Shown here in pieces: positions 11,666 to 23,974 of a DNA stretch of 64,000 bases. Under the pieces are notes generated by a model, which saw nothing but the letters and a program-made list of their open reading frames with translations, had not been told where the DNA came from and made no database searches. Location of the stretch: the NCBI RefSeq assembly GCF_035046485.1, contig NC_085137.1, positions 311,189,164 through 311,253,163 on the forward strand, read 5' to 3'. How positions within the stretch are numbered: the first letter of the stretch is position 1; each line of letters begins with the position of its first letter. Source of the DNA: Aedes albopictus (Eukaryota; Arthropoda; Insecta; Diptera; Culicidae). Both the position numbers and the translations under genes were made by a program.

Positions 11666-13185
11666 GGCAGGCAGTATGACGTTTGCCGCGACAGCTAATG
11701 TTTGATATTATATTTAAACAAGTAAAGGTTTGTCGTTTTTGACAATCTTGACCTTGTTTATGATAATTGTCGTTATGGTCATGAAATAATAACTCGTAAT
11801 CATGTCATAAAGGGGCATATTTATGACTTCAATGATTTTTTCCTCATGTTTTCGCAAACGCGGGTTTTCCCGTGATACTTGGGCACCAAGAGCTGTTATG
11901 TACTTGATCAAGGCCGGATTTACAATTTTGAAGGGCCCGGGGCTACAATATTGTGGAAATTTTCTTTCTAGAGGAATCGATAAAAAAAAATACAATAATT
12001 TATCCATAACGGAAATCCAGAATAAAAGCTGGAATGCGAAAACGATGATAAAAATATTTCAGGTGAAAACAGCTTAAAGTGTGCTAATGGGATAAAACCT
12101 TTAGATTCAGTAGAAATTCATGGTGGACTTTTTATAGAGAATTAAAAACGAGAGCAGAAATCTTGAGGTATTCGAGCTTCATAGAGAATTTCTTGTGGAA
12201 GCCTTTTTTGCATAATTGAAGCACAAAAACATCTCACACAGCTGCATGGGAGTTTCGAGCAACCTCCACAAAGAATGTTTGACAAATTCCATAAATTGAA
12301 AACAACTTTTGGTAAAAATCCATGGAGGAAAGTATTCAATGTCGCTTTTACTTATTTTTTTATAAACTCCTCAAATTGCCTTAAAATCTATCTGTCAGAA
12401 TTTTCAAAGATTACTTCTTACTATTGCATCCATAATTCAAACAGAAAATCTTTTGGAACTCAAGCATATTGTTCATCAATTCTAGGGGCTGGCACGAATA
12501 CACTTTATAGTATAAAGTGTCATTACTAAATTAAAAAGAAAATCTGGGGTTCATTTTTATTATGTCAAATAATATCCAAAAATTTCGAAAAATCGCCTTA
12601 AAATACTTAAAAATATCTTCGAGAATTCCTGGAATAAATTAACAAGAATATTCAATTAACACTTTCAGGCCTTTCATGTTATAGAGTTCTGAAAAGTTCT
12701 GAATTCTGAAGTGAGTTCATTTAAGAGTTTCTCCAGGATTAAATGTAGAAGAAATTTAAATGAAAACATTTTGGGTACAGCATGCCAGTAGACAGTCAGT
12801 TAGGTTTTTTTAACTAGTTTGTTCTTGCTTCACATGATTATTCGTGAAATGAAATTTTGTGGAGTCAACCCTTAAAAATTGGGATGTCCAGGACCTTAGT
12901 ACAATTTCCTTATATTAAATAACTCAAAATTAAGCTGTAGAAGCCTAAATCTAATTAGCATAAGCTTTCAACAGTGAAATAAAGGTTTTTTGGTGTGATA
13001 ACTATAATAACCAAAAAGCAAACCAAAAAGTATATATCAAGTCACAATGTCTATTCCTAACAACAAGAATATAATGAATGTTCAACCACCAATCAAACAA
13101 TTGTTTTATATCTGAGAGAAGAATTAGCATAAGTTATAATTCCCCAATAAAAAGAAAAAAAAAGTTATCACTCTATCATCTATCC
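11666..13185. other. AT-rich sequence, nothing recognised
   Basis: No inverted arms, tandem array or coding family can be supported. Short ORFs at 11.7-12.5 kb are low-complexity or antiparallel shadows of each other. Confidence 0.4.
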
Positions 13186-13560
13186 GAACTAACCTTAATA
13201 CTGGAATCGATCTCTATCGACCAACTTAAAAATCACACCACTAGAAAAAGAAAATCCCGCGCGATCAAATCCGATTGCACCACTTTCACTTCATCGCGCC
13301 GCCACGTGTCTAGAAAAACTGATTCGGGCGGAAAAATCATCTTCCAAAGTTGTTGCAAGTTCTGCCTGCCTGCCTGCCTGCTTGCCTTACCCCGCGGTGC
13401 ACTGGGTGGTGTGTTTGCGCCGCCCGAAGCCAGCCGCGCATCTCCGAGGGAAAAAGATTTTCCAACACGCGCGTTATTCTTTTTACTTGCGCGCTCTATT
13501 CTTGTTTGTTGTGATCGTTTTGTTGATTTCATTGGCTGGTGCTGCTACTGCTGCTGTTGC
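13186..13560 (-). promoter_or_regulatory. GC-rich island, possible promoter and non-coding first exon on the minus strand
   Basis: This stretch is much richer in G+C and CpG than its surroundings and shows no repeat structure apart from a short CCTG run near 13364. On the minus strand it begins with GCAGCAGTAGCAGCACC and AGCCAATGAA (a CCAAT box) and ends at TATTAAG followed by GTTAGT, a fair splice donor. The layout suits a 5' UTR exon of a gene lying to the left, which would fit the long introns of Aedes. It is an inference, because no coding sequence is attached. Confidence 0.3.
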
Positions 13561-14925
13561 AGCTCACTTCACGCTTCTCCATTTGGGTTATGGTTCTTGT
13601 TTGTATAATAGTTTTTGGAATGATATGACCATCTTTCAAAAACAGATAATAGATAAACTAGTTTAATTTCTTTTTTCTGATTAAGGATCTTATGTGTTTT
13701 ATCTACTTGTTCTCTAGAAACATGAACATTTGAACTATTAATTACTGGCAACACTTCTCCTTGTTAGCTTGAATCCACAGGCACTGCCTTCTTAAAAGCT
13801 TAGTGCTTTATAAGCACTTCCACATTGAATAATTGAAAGTTTGTTCCAAGATAAAATTTTAAAGAACAAACTCCTTTTATGGACCTCCTGGAATATTGTT
13901 ATTCGTACATCGTGTGGCCTATAGGTAACCAAAATGGGAATCTACAACATCAGTAACTGTTAGTCATGATAAGTCGACTTTATTCAAAATAGTTTGAAGG
14001 GCCATATCATTCGGAAAAGCAGTGTATTAGTATGGCAGAAAAACTAGCATCGTTAATATTATATGAATAGATGGCGCAGGCAAGACCGTCGAGTGAGCCC
14101 GGGCTTAGAAAATAGAAAGCAGAAAAAATCGACAACCGTCGTGGCATCTTGCTTATAGCTTCTAGTTTTATAGGCAAAACGCAATGCCGCCGCTGCCACG
14201 CGCACAAACCCGGGTGCATTAAAAATAATACAAATTAGTTGGGTGGTTCCAGGAGGAGGATGGCCAAGGAGGGGGAGGTGCCAGAAGGTTGTGGAGGTAC
14301 GAAAAAATATATTGAACTAGTGAACTATAAACGAATGCATGCATGCTTGGTCCGGAATGTGGGAATATGGTTTTCCCTGAACTGGGAAGACCTACCTACT
14401 TGGAAAAACGTAAAAAATGACTGGCTCCAGCTTTTATTCGTCGACAACTGAGATTGTACGGAAGTAAATTGCGTCGAATTGTTGGAATTGGAATGGATTA
14501 TTTTTAAAGCAAATAGCAAATTGGGTTATGTGCTTTTGTTTGTTCTATAAGTTTTGCAGTATCAGTCAAAAAAGGCAGACCGATCATATCCAATTAAATA
14601 TAATCAAAAAAAATGAGGTATTGAGAGACCGATTTATCTGATTCGGGACACGCATGGATATTCAATTCAGTAAGACCGTGCTGATTGTGAGACCAGGAGC
14701 CTTTCGTAATAGTGATTTTCCTTGCCTTCCATGGTTTTAGAATATCTTCGTGCATACAAGAAGCTCCAAAGAGTTCAATTGACAAAGGTTAAAAACTGTG
14801 GCAGTATATACTCTGATATATCCCAGTGAGGATGTTTCGCCAAGGAGATGAAGAAGAATTTTAAAAAGTCGTTCGTTAAAGATTCACGAACCAGATCTTC
14901 ACCGTACGGCAAATATGAGGATTTA
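13561..14925. other. Unassigned intergenic sequence
   Basis: No supported gene or complete repeat. A moderately GC-rich patch at 14.05-14.3 kb shows no domain on either strand. Confidence 0.35.
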
Positions 14926-15348
14926 CTTTTTTATTCTTATCCGCTTAACCTGATTTACAGCTAGTTGTACGTCCACTTGGGCACTACGTGACCGATAAAA
15001 ATTTGACAGCTGAAGTTAATTTTTCTATAGCGTCTGAATATATTCTATTCTAATTCGAACTGGTTGCCTATGTGCTGCTACTTTGTTCATGTTAGAAGGA
15101 TGACCACGATGATGTTGGTGTGTGACTCTTGTTCCTTTGACAGTCCGATTGAGTGTCCATTATGAATTGCCGTTCGTTGATATCCAATTATCCGGGTCCA
15201 TAAGAGTTGTAAGCTCAGAAGAGAGTCAAGTGCCAGCCACTATCGAGGGGAAGAGAAGCTGACGAAAAATTGCAGGTGCCGGGGCTGGGATCGAACCCAT
15301 GACCATCCACTGAAGTGAATGGGTGCCCACTGCGCCACGGGCCCCGGC
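14926..15348 (-). mobile_element. tRNA-derived SINE (CCGGGGCCCGTGGCGCAGTGG type), diverged copy
   Basis: On the minus strand the head reads GCCGGGGCCCGTGGCGCAGT, then a B box GGGTTCGATCCCAGCCCC. A body contains CAGTTCGAATTAG and TAGTGCCCAAGTGG, and the copy ends in GTTAAGCGGATAAGAATAAA before an A-run. Copies of the same family lie at 27090-27516, 33901-36284 (split) and 54337-54746. This one is the most diverged of the four. Confidence 0.75.
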
Positions 15349-15794
15349 AGGTGTTTGACTTGACCTATTGAAATTGAATCCTGAAATGGTTGAAGCACTA
15401 ATAAGGTTGAGTTCTAGAATAATTTACATCCTGATTTGAGCATGAATTTATGATAGAATTCCTGGAAATTAATTTTTTTTGAGAAAAATTTCAGAAGAAA
15501 TTTAGGTTTTAAGGGAACTTAAAAAGTTTTGCTGAAATGAAATTTTTATTAAAATCAAATTTGAATTCGTTCGGAATTTCTGTTAAAAAAAATACTAGGA
15601 AACTCAACGGTATTCGTCAAGAAATGAAATCAGAAATTCTGCTAGGCTTTCGCTAAAATTTCATATACATTTTACATTACAATTCTCGCTAGAAATATCA
15701 CAAACAAATTTTCGTTTCTTAATGAACTTTCGACAAAACCTAGTCATTGCACTAGAAATTTTTCAAAAATTCGTGCTATAAATTCTTCCTGAAG
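15349..15794. other. AT-rich spacer
   Basis: It has scattered AGAAATTT/GGAATT motifs resembling the minisatellites but no regular period. Nothing else is seen. Confidence 0.35.
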
Positions 15795-16715
15795 TTTCAG
15801 AGGGATTCTGGAGCCTTTATGGACATTTCCCCTGAGATCCTCTGGGACCCACTGAAATGGCCCCTGAGATCTTCTAAAACCCTCCCGAAACCTTTTGGAT
15901 TCCCCTGAGAATCCCTGAAACACCCTTGAGAACTCTTGGAATGTCCTTGAAACTTGGAACCCCTCGGAATTCCCTGAGATCTCGTACTACCCCCTGAAAC
16001 CCTCTGAAATGGTCCCTCAGACCCCCTAAAACTCTAACGAGACCTCCTCAAACTCCCACAAGACGCTCAGGAAACCCCATGGCCCTTTGAAACGCCACTG
16101 AGACCCAAGTCAACCCCCTGAGGCCTGCTCTGAAGCCCCCTGGAATTCCCATAGAGCCCTTGAAACCTCGTAGTAGTCCACTCCTCCATGTACAATCTGA
16201 GAGCCACTGAAAATCCACTAACTCCCCCTGGGCGCTGTCCATAAACTACGTAGACTCATTTTGGGCCATTTCAGACCCCCCTCCCCCTCCGTAGACTTTT
16301 GTTCATACAGTTTTTTGAAATTTGTATGGAGCGTAGACTTTAGCCAGAACCCGCCGTCCCCACTAAGAGTCTAGGTAGTTTATGGACAGACCCCTGAGAT
16401 CTCCAGGCACTCCTCTGAAACCTCTTGGGACGCTCTGAAATGCCACTGAGATTGTCTATAGCGCTCCTGAGATCCCCGAAAACCTTCTAGGAGCTCCTGA
16501 AACGTCCCTGAATCCCTCCAGAAACGCCTCTGAGACCTCTAGGTACTCTTCTGAAACCCCTTCCTGTAACGCCTCTGAGACATCATAAACATCCCTGGAA
16601 CTCCACTGAGATACCATGAAACGCCCCTGAGATCTTCCGAACCGTCCCTGAGACCTCCTGGATCTCTCCATAGACCCCCTGAAACACCCCTGAGACCCCC
16701 TGAAGTGCCCTAGAG
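15795..16715. repeat. CCCCTGAGAYCTCC / CCTGAAACGC minisatellite
   Basis: Units such as CCCCTGAGATCCTC and CCCTGAAACGCC alternate with a period of roughly 25-35 bases for over 900 bases, broken only by the MITE at 16229-16392. The short ORFs in the array (for example 16456-16731 on the minus strand) are repetitive Ser/Gly/Arg peptides and are artefacts. Confidence 0.7.
16229..16392. mobile_element. MITE with CTGTCCATAAACTACGTAGAC termini
   Basis: CTGTCCATAAACTACGTAGA at 16235 is answered by its imperfect complement ending in TTTATGGACAG at 16389. The rest of the 160-base segment interrupts the CCTGAGA array cleanly. Related ends occur singly at 17575 (CTGTCCATAAACCACGTGG) and, more distantly, at both ends of 18319-18643. 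Confidence 0.65.
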
Positions 16716-17089
16716 AGCATGTGAAAAGCATGCGAACAACCTTCTCTGTTTTCTCTTCGTTTCAATCAATCATCAGTAATAACTTTTTTCTCGTGGGTTT
16801 TTGGCTTTCAGTCCATGAAAAGCGTAGATTTTCTTATCTCATCGCCAACGTTTCGATCCAGATCCAAAAAAAAGGATTCAGTGATAACTGTCATAATGAA
16901 CTAGACTCTACAGTACATACAGAAAAAAATATCTTGTGATATCGCATCATTTTAGCTGCACATCAGTCACGTCGTGAATCAATAGATACATAGACAAATC
17001 AAAATATTGACAGGGATTCGTACACTGAACTGCCGATTGCGAGGCATATTTCGCACAACTTGGGTATTTCACCGTATTAGAAGGTGGAT
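16716..17089. other. No recognised feature
   Basis: AT-rich spacer between the minisatellite and the next repeat. No gene or inverted repeat is supported. Confidence 0.35.
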
Positions 17090-17452
17090 TAATTCTAGGT
17101 GGATTAATCATCTTTTAAAATTACCTAAGCTTTTATTTGTCATGATAACATTGTGTTTTAAGTAGGTTTACTATATATGATCAATAAAATTAATTTATAT
17201 TCTTAGATAGGTGATTTCGAATACTTTGACCCATTCTCACCCCCTCTAAGGGGTGAGATTGGGTCAATTTTCAATCATTTGTAGTTTACTAAGCAATTCA
17301 TATAACGTGATACTTTCTCACTAAACTATCATTACCACATAGGAGAGAATACATACCAAATAAAAAGTTACTCCGACTTCAATTGCATTTGTTATTTAAC
17401 AAACAATCTTTGAGTATCGTTTTTTGACCCATTCTCACCCCCAACGACGGTA
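17090..17452 (+). mobile_element. Partial G-run-ended element (GGGGTGAGAATGGGTCA type)
   Basis: The segment from GGTGGATTAATCATC to ACGACGGTA matches 28556-28915 in reverse complement over about 360 bases. It includes CTCACCCCCTCTAAGGGGTG and ATTTGTTATTTAACAAAC. It ends in the TACCGTCG terminus (read inward on the minus strand) but lacks the other end seen in the 28.5-29.9 kb copy, so it is a truncated copy. Confidence 0.65.
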
Positions 17453-18318
17453 GATTATAAATTTGATACTGATTCTACAAAGGGTCCTACGAATGTGCTG
17501 GAATGGGTTTGTTGACCCGGCGCCAACCACGGTGTACAAGTGGAGCGTGATAATTGTTGGAAAACTATGTAGGGGCTGTCCATAAACCACGTGGTCATTG
17601 GCAATTTTGCACTTTTTCGACTGAAATGTTACCAAAAGGTATTTTTAATTGATGTATTGTGCTTAAATTATGAGATTGCACCATTTGTTTGCTTAAGATT
17701 TGCCCAAAAACCTATTTTAAAAAGTATATTTTTCTTAATTTGTTTGCTGCTGTGTTATTAGGAACAAATACCGCAACATTAGGAACACAATGTCCTTTCA
17801 GATAAAAACGAATAAAATGCTCATAACAACATCAAAGTGGCAATATTTCGTTATTTTCCCGTAGATTAAGGATGGTTTTTATTATTTTCAATTCAATTCA
17901 TGTAAAAAGTTTGCTTGGGGCGGATATAATTGTGGTTTAAGGATGAACCCAGTCCTTAACTCCTCCATGATCGGATCAATTACCCTATACTCAGTCAATT
18001 GTTAATCAATTGTCTTGATTTCTTGTATACGGTGAGATACATATAGTATATAGCCATGTTCATGAAACGCATTTCTACGGAATCGAGATGTACAGATTTT
18101 ACAAAAAAAATAATTTTTCAGTGTAGAAATTTAAGTTTAATTAAGGGGAATAGTTGTACTTTAAAATGCACCAATGGACAACCCACCGCACCTACCTCCC
18201 CCCCCCCCCCCATTTCTTTTGGTGAGCCGAAATAGATGGCTTTTATTTGTATTTTATTGAAACGCTCCATGAAACTGTTTATAGTCATGACTTGAGCCAT
18301 AAATATGTTTCACAGATC
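17453..18318. other. AT-rich spacer with a lone MITE end and a C14 run
   Basis: A single GGGGCTGTCCATAAACCACG end lies at 17573 without a partner. A run of 14 C occurs at 18198-18211. No gene is supported. Confidence 0.4.
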
Positions 18319-18643
18319 CTAGGGGGCATCCATAAAGTACGTCACGCTTAGAGGGGGGAGGGGGGTTCTGTAAAGTGTGACAAGCAAAGTATTAAGTACA
18401 CCCGATTCTTTTTTTTTTGCACGGGTCTGGTTTTCGCTATAACTCAATCAATTTACAGCCTACATGTACAAAATTTCATGAGAATCGGTTGAAAATTGAC
18501 TGAGTTATAGCAAAAACCAGACCCGTGCAAAAAAAAAAAAGAATCGGGTGTATAGGAAAAACCCGTAATAAGGAGAGGTGAGAGGTGGGGCGGTGTTAAA
18601 AATTCCCATTTTTAGCGTGACGTACTAAATGGATGCCCCCTAG
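18319..18643. mobile_element. MITE with TAGGGGGCATCCAT termini, holding a nested palindrome
   Basis: CTAGGGGGCATCCATAAAGT at 18319 is answered by the complement of CTAGGGGGCATCCATTTAGT ending at 18643. The TIRs run on through ACGTCACGCT, about 34 bases in all. The middle is occupied by the separate palindrome 18399-18553. No coding capacity is present. Confidence 0.7.
18399..18553. mobile_element. Near-perfect 155-bp palindrome
   Basis: ACACCCGATTCTTTTTTTTT at 18399 pairs with AAAAAAAAAGAATCGGGTGT ending near 18553. The pairing continues through GCACGGGTCTGGTTTT and GCTATAACTCA. The loop carries TTCATGAGAATCGG. It lies inside the TAGGGGGCATCC MITE and so was probably inserted later. It is related in core sequence to 6711-6915. 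Confidence 0.7.
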
Positions 18644-18879
18644 TCCTGTTTGCTTTGTTGAACGCGTCTAATTAACCTAGATCATCTTAAGGCCTCCATT
18701 ATACTATGGAATCACAGTCATATTACTCTGTAAGCTCCTCAATGTTATCTCTGCAATTATTTCATGGAAAAAGAGTGTGAGAATACTCCTAGAGTCGCCA
18801 GACATAAGCTGGCAACTGTCTTCTTACTGTTTGGATGTACTAAGATATCCAAACTATCCTGGAGTTACGACTTCATGCA

Positions 18880-19650
18880 CAATAAGATCTATCACAGCCA
18901 CCAGTCAATCTACGTTTGCGGTTATTGTCCGCTGATATCCATGGTGCTCCGAAATGCAACGAGAAGTCCTTTCTGAGTTCGTATGACATTGTAAGGTTTT
19001 CAAAACACCCTGGAATTCAGGACTTTGAAGTTCTGCATAATCTACCTCAATTGACATTTAATCTACGTTTGCGGTTACTGACCGCTGGTATCCATGGTGT
19101 TCCGTAATGCAACGAGAAGTCCCTTGTGAGTTCGTCCGATATTGCAAGATTTTGAACATGTTCTGGAGTTCAGAACTTTCAAGTTCTACAAAATCCACCT
19201 CAATTGCCATTCAATCTACAGTTGCGGTTACTGTTCGCTGATATCCATGGTGATCCGTATTTAAGCGAGTTGTACTTTTTGAGGTCGTTTGACATTGTAA
19301 GGTTTTCAAAATGTTCATGAGCTCAGGACTTTGAAGTGCTACAGAATCTACCTCAATTGCCATTCAATATACGATTGCGGCTACTCGCTGATATCCATGG
19401 TGCTCCGTAATGCAACGAGAAGTCCCTTTTGAAGTCGTACGACATTGTAAGGGTTTCAAAATGTCCTGGAGTTCACTATTGGCAAGGTCAACAGAATCTA
19501 CCTCACCCACTACTCAGTCTACTATTGTGTTTATTGTAAAATATTCTGGAGTTCAGGATTGACAAGGTTTTCTGAATCAACATAATTTGCCATTCAATCT
19601 TCGATTGTGCTTATTGTCCACTGATATCCATGATATTTTTACAAGGCTGA
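18880..19650 (+). repeat. Satellite with 153-bp units, five copies
   Basis: The phrase GCTGATATCCATGGTG(C/T)TCC recurs near 18931, 19084, 19237, 19387 and 19620, giving spacings of 153, 153, 150 and a longer last interval of 234. Units also share AATGCAACGAGAAGTCC, GACATTGTAAGGTTTTCAAA and CTACCTCAATTGCCATTCAAT. Units are well diverged, so the array is old. The last interval contains an extra partial duplication of the GTTCAGGATTGACAAGG part. Confidence 0.8.
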
Positions 19651-19869
19651 ACGACTCAGTCGATCCGCCAGGAGGGTAATATCTCATTCCACGTGTTTGA
19701 TCGTAAAAGCACAAAATAACTATTTTTTCCGGATATTTCCAAGTACCCATGCCCCACGCAATATTCAAACGAAGGTTTCAAAACCTCCCAGTTGACCTGG
19801 GAAAAAATAGCACGGCAGCATAGATCTGCAACTCTTCTCACACTTGATGCACATTTGCTGCATCGAACC

Positions 19870-20110
19870 CACTAGGCTTAGGCCCTAGGGTATAGCGGTG
19901 ATCGGATGGGAAAAGACCGAAAAACAAATAAATGATACTTTGCGCGCCGTGTTAAAACAAACCTGTGAGAAAGAAATCTAAACGGCGCGGCGGTGGCCTG
20001 CAGAGTGCACGCGCGATTTGTTTCTGCGCGAGATGCATGCAAACGGAAAATAAAATCCACGACTTTATGGTCGACGCAATCGGTTTTGAAAATTTCGAAG
20101 GCCATGCGGC
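19870..20110. other. GC-rich, non-repetitive island
   Basis: CpG-rich stretch (GCGCGCCGTG, GGCGCGGCGGTGG, CACGCGCGATTTG) in an AT-rich neighbourhood, with no repeat arms. Its only long ORF (19878-20105, minus) has no recognisable domain. It could be a regulatory element or non-coding exon. This is an inference. Confidence 0.3.
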
Positions 20111-21890
20111 GGCCTGGGTCTATGAGTAGATTTGTTGTTGTTGCAAATAGACGAGAAAATGAGCATTCCTAGATCAGTACGCAATCCACCACCATATGTT
20201 AGATAAAGCTAGTTGAGTGGCATTCATGTTCGCGAATTCGGACATGATGATGACACACCGTCCGTTCACTGTATGGGTGGTTTTTTCCCACTTGTTCACT
20301 AATTGACGCCTTTTCTCAATTGCACACAGCAATTGCTGGTAACGATAATGTATGGGCGGGCGACGACTCATTTCCTTGTCGTGAAACAATTACATTTGTT
20401 TCTCTTGACCGATCGCTTAACGAATTAATTGTGATTCGACAAAATGGAGACATAATTTCCTACTTCAGACGAGTTTTCATTGTGATTGTTATATACCGAA
20501 ACTGAAGCAGATCGTACAACTCAACCCTCTAAATTGATAATGATAATTGCCGATAAATGGAGGTAGTTATTTTTTGAAGTGGGCCCAGCCACACTGGCCC
20601 TAATTACACAAGTTTACAAAATAAAACGAAAATCGTGAACTTCTGTCAACGACCAAAATTTTTGAAGCACAATTTAGTGCTGATTTCGAAACCGACCTTC
20701 AAAAAATTTAAAGTAGAATAGTTTTTGAGTTTTAGCTCAATATCGAGTTTTGTAACTTTTCAAAATATTTAATTTACTAAAATTCAAATATATTGCTTTT
20801 TGTTCAACCAATTTTAAATCTTTTTCCATAAATTAAAAGCTGAATATAATACCATTCGATCATCTGAATATAGGTTTTGCGTCAGATTGATGAAATTCAA
20901 GATATTGACGAGTTTTAGGGACGATCTTCTTAAATTTTAGCAAAATTCCCAAAATTTTTTGAAGAAATGTATTTTTTTTTTCAATAAGAAAAAAACAACT
21001 TAAAAATTCTTACTCGACGTTTATTTGACATATCATATGTAGGCAAGTTACAGTAAAAATTTCAGCTCAATCGGAGCATTGATTACGGAGAATGAGATGT
21101 TTGAAGTGAGCGACTTAGCTTAAAAATAGAACAAAAATCGATTTCAAATCATCAACCTTGTATGGAAAGTCGAAAAAATTTCCGCTCTACTGTATTTTTT
21201 TTCCTTCGCGTTTTTGAACTCAGGGCATGATTCTACACCAAAAATGATCATCAGTTTACCGAGTTCAAAAATGCTGTAAACTAGTGTTACCCGCAATTTA
21301 AGATATGATCGTCATAATTTCTTTTCTGATTGTAATGGAACACAAAAATAAAACAATTCATTTGAGTTTTATTTTTTGGATAATCGCTTACAGAGCCGGT
21401 AAACATGATTGATGGGGTTGGTTGGTAGTCTTCCGTTTCTGTTTGTCAAAGGTAGGTATTGGACTCAATCCTTGGTCTTCAATATTCCTTCCTACCTTTC
21501 TTTGTTTTCTTTGGAAATTCTCTGGACATTCTGAAAAATCTTAAACATATTTGGGTTTCCATACAACCATGTTTTAAAGTGGTGGGGGAGGGTCATGGTG
21601 GTTTACGTCGAAAAATCGTGAAAATTACGTAATAAATGGACAACCTAGACACCGTGGCTACATACAGGTAAGCAGTTTGTTTGCAATCTGCCGCTATGTG
21701 GCACTTAGTGTGCGTGCATGTAAAAATTAGCATTTCACGATCCTCAAAAAAATAGAAAGTTCAAGTCAAGTCAAGTTCAGAAGATCATTTGGTTCGAAAA
21801 AAATGCTTGAAACTTTTTTGAGTTATCGGTGACTCGTTGAAAAGAATTGTGGGCATAGTTAATGAAGAGTTTCTTGGGAGTTTTTTTTTG
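20111..21890. other. AT-rich intergenic sequence
   Basis: No gene is supported. The 20.6-21.3 kb part has the A/T-rich phrases typical of old repeats but no partner within the window that I could align. Confidence 0.35.
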
Positions 21891-22185
21891 CAACATTCTA
21901 TAATAAATTCTCTTTGAAGCTTCCGAGTCTAAGGATGATTGAGTGCATCAAAAAATCTCAAATTTTGACTGTTTGTCAACCTATTATATGTGCATCATTG
22001 GTACAAATTTGAGCTCGATTGATTCATTTTTCGTGAAGTAAGAAACGTTCGGGTAAAACACTATTATAATGACAACTATTTTTTGAACTGTTATATCTCG
22101 GAAACCAGTGAATCGAATTGAATAATTTTTTCAACGTTTATCAACAATAGGGTAAAAATCAAAATTTGAACAAGTCAAAATGTAA

Positions 22186-22829
22186 CATACTGGAAAAACT
22201 TGTAATTAGAAGGCACGAAATGTTGCTAATTGGCAAATTGAGGGATGAAATTTGTGAAAAAAATCGCGTTCTGGTGGGATTCGAACCCACGACTCCGTAT
22301 TCGCTAGACCGGCGCTTTAACCAACTAAGCCACAGAACAGGTAATGGTTCTGCGGAATAGAAAGCCAAACTGACTCCGAAGCCGCACCGTGAACACTCCT
22401 ATTTCACAAACTCATCTCTCTATTCGGCTTAGATGCCAATCCACAACACACTCCTATTTGTGCCCACTAACTACAAGTGCGAGCGAATTATTTATATGAA
22501 GAAGAGACTTACTCTCGCACTCCGCATACCTAGCTACCAGGCAGCTTGTTTTGCTGGTGTCTAATTAGTATGCGTCGAGAACTCGGCACGGTCGGACGCT
22601 CGGACGACCGAACTGCGCCAAGTGACGCAAGCAAGAGTACAATGATACATATTGCCCATTTTACTGGCATTTTACCAGATTAGCTGGTATGTCTGAAACA
22701 TACTGGAAAAACTTGTAATTAGAAGGCACGAAATGTTGCTAATTGGCAGATTGAGGGATGAAATTTGTGAAAAAAATCGCGTTCTGGTGGGATTCGAACC
22801 CACGACTCCGTATTCGCTTAAAATTCGCT
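22186..22829 (-). mobile_element. tRNA-headed SINE-like insertion with an internal 125-bp duplication
   Basis: A 9-bp direct repeat AAAATGTAA flanks the insertion (22177-22185 and 22830-22838). On the minus strand a tRNA-like head is followed by a CGCGATTTTTTTCACAAATT body. The body plus the 3' half of the head (22186-22308) is repeated at 22693-22819 with one mismatch visible, and there the 5' half of the tRNA is missing. The unit therefore looks like a full copy joined to a head-truncated copy. Confidence 0.65.
22267..22339 (-). tRNA. tRNA-like SINE head or tRNA pseudogene
   Basis: The minus strand folds with a 7-bp acceptor (TGTTCTG / CAGAACG), a perfect 4-bp D stem (GCTT / AAGC) and a 5-bp T stem around TTCGAAT. 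A box TGGCTTAGTTGG and B box GGTTCGAATCC are intact. The anticodon stem is broken: CCGGT is followed by a seven-base loop that would show AGC, then six bases ATACGG instead of five matching ones. The scaffold is closest to a Thr-type tRNA by memory. It is probably a SINE promoter, not a working tRNA. Confidence 0.4.
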
Positions 22830-23974
22830 AAAATGTAATCTTAATTTGAACTATTTTGAAATTCATTGAAATACTGTACTTTTTAGGCAAATATTGTCCC
22901 GCAAAAGATGTTAAACAGCTTTCCGTAGTGTAATCTGATGACATAAACTTTAAATGCATTGAAAAAAATGTTTTTGCCATCGAAAATAAGCAATTGAAAA
23001 ATCACTATGATTTCACCTATTTCCCCCAGAGAAAGCACATTTTCGGTGCACCCATACAGCTCATGCATAGCATCACACGCAATAAGTGAATACGTCAAAT
23101 GAAAGCTTATTTATCGTAGAATCACCCAACCGAATAATATTCCGCATTATTTGTCATAAAATTATCAAATTTAAGTGATTCTTACTTGGAAAATGTTATC
23201 TTAAGTTGAACCATTTGTAATCTGAATTTGAACTAGTAAACGGGGGCGAGCTTCCAGTGTTGGCTTGCAGATTGCGCTAGTGGTTGCTCTATTTACTCTT
23301 GGGGGATGAAAAATTCCTAAAGAATTCCTGACATTCTGATTTAAGATTCCACTGCCTAATGAAACATAGGCATGAGAATCAGTAGATTCATGTGATTTTT
23401 AATTGTTTAGCATGGAATTGGCTGTTTTGTGAGTTGCTCGAGCTGCTGCCGCCAGTAGTTAAAATTATGATTAAAATTGGTTCAAATTAAGTTATGATTA
23501 AGTTATGATTAAAATTGGTTCAAATTAAGTTTAAAATCATTGTTGATGAAAAATCGAATATTTCAATAAAATCCAGTGCAAATACAAACTTTTTACCATT
23601 TAACAGAAAGCTTATACCCGTGGCTTTCAAGTACATATGATTTTGCCGTAGTAAATTATTTCCATGTGGGAGAAAAAATCACTTAATATTTGCACTGCTT
23701 CAGAAAGCCGCAATTTGATTCAAATTTTGATTACTCATCTAATATTGATACCTAATACGACGTTATAAAATGTAATATTTGCTCACGGCGAATTAAGTTA
23801 TACCGGGTTAAAATTTTTACTCATATAGAGAAAAGTAAGTCAAATTTACAATACCACACAAAACTTACTAAATGTATTCTTTCTTCAATCTTAATACGCT
23901 CAAATATAACTGATTAGAGATAACTTGAGAACAGAAAATCTTTGGATATCAACACTAAAATTTATTGACATTAA

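Noticed and set aside
13078..13608. A 176-codon ORF across the GC-rich island
   Set aside because: Low-complexity Cys/Ser/Arg/Leu-rich peptide with overlapping open frames on both strands. The composition explains it better than coding.
18880..19650. A CRISPR-like array
   Set aside because: Units are 150 bases long, contiguous and diverged, with no short identical repeats and unique spacers; the genome is eukaryotic.
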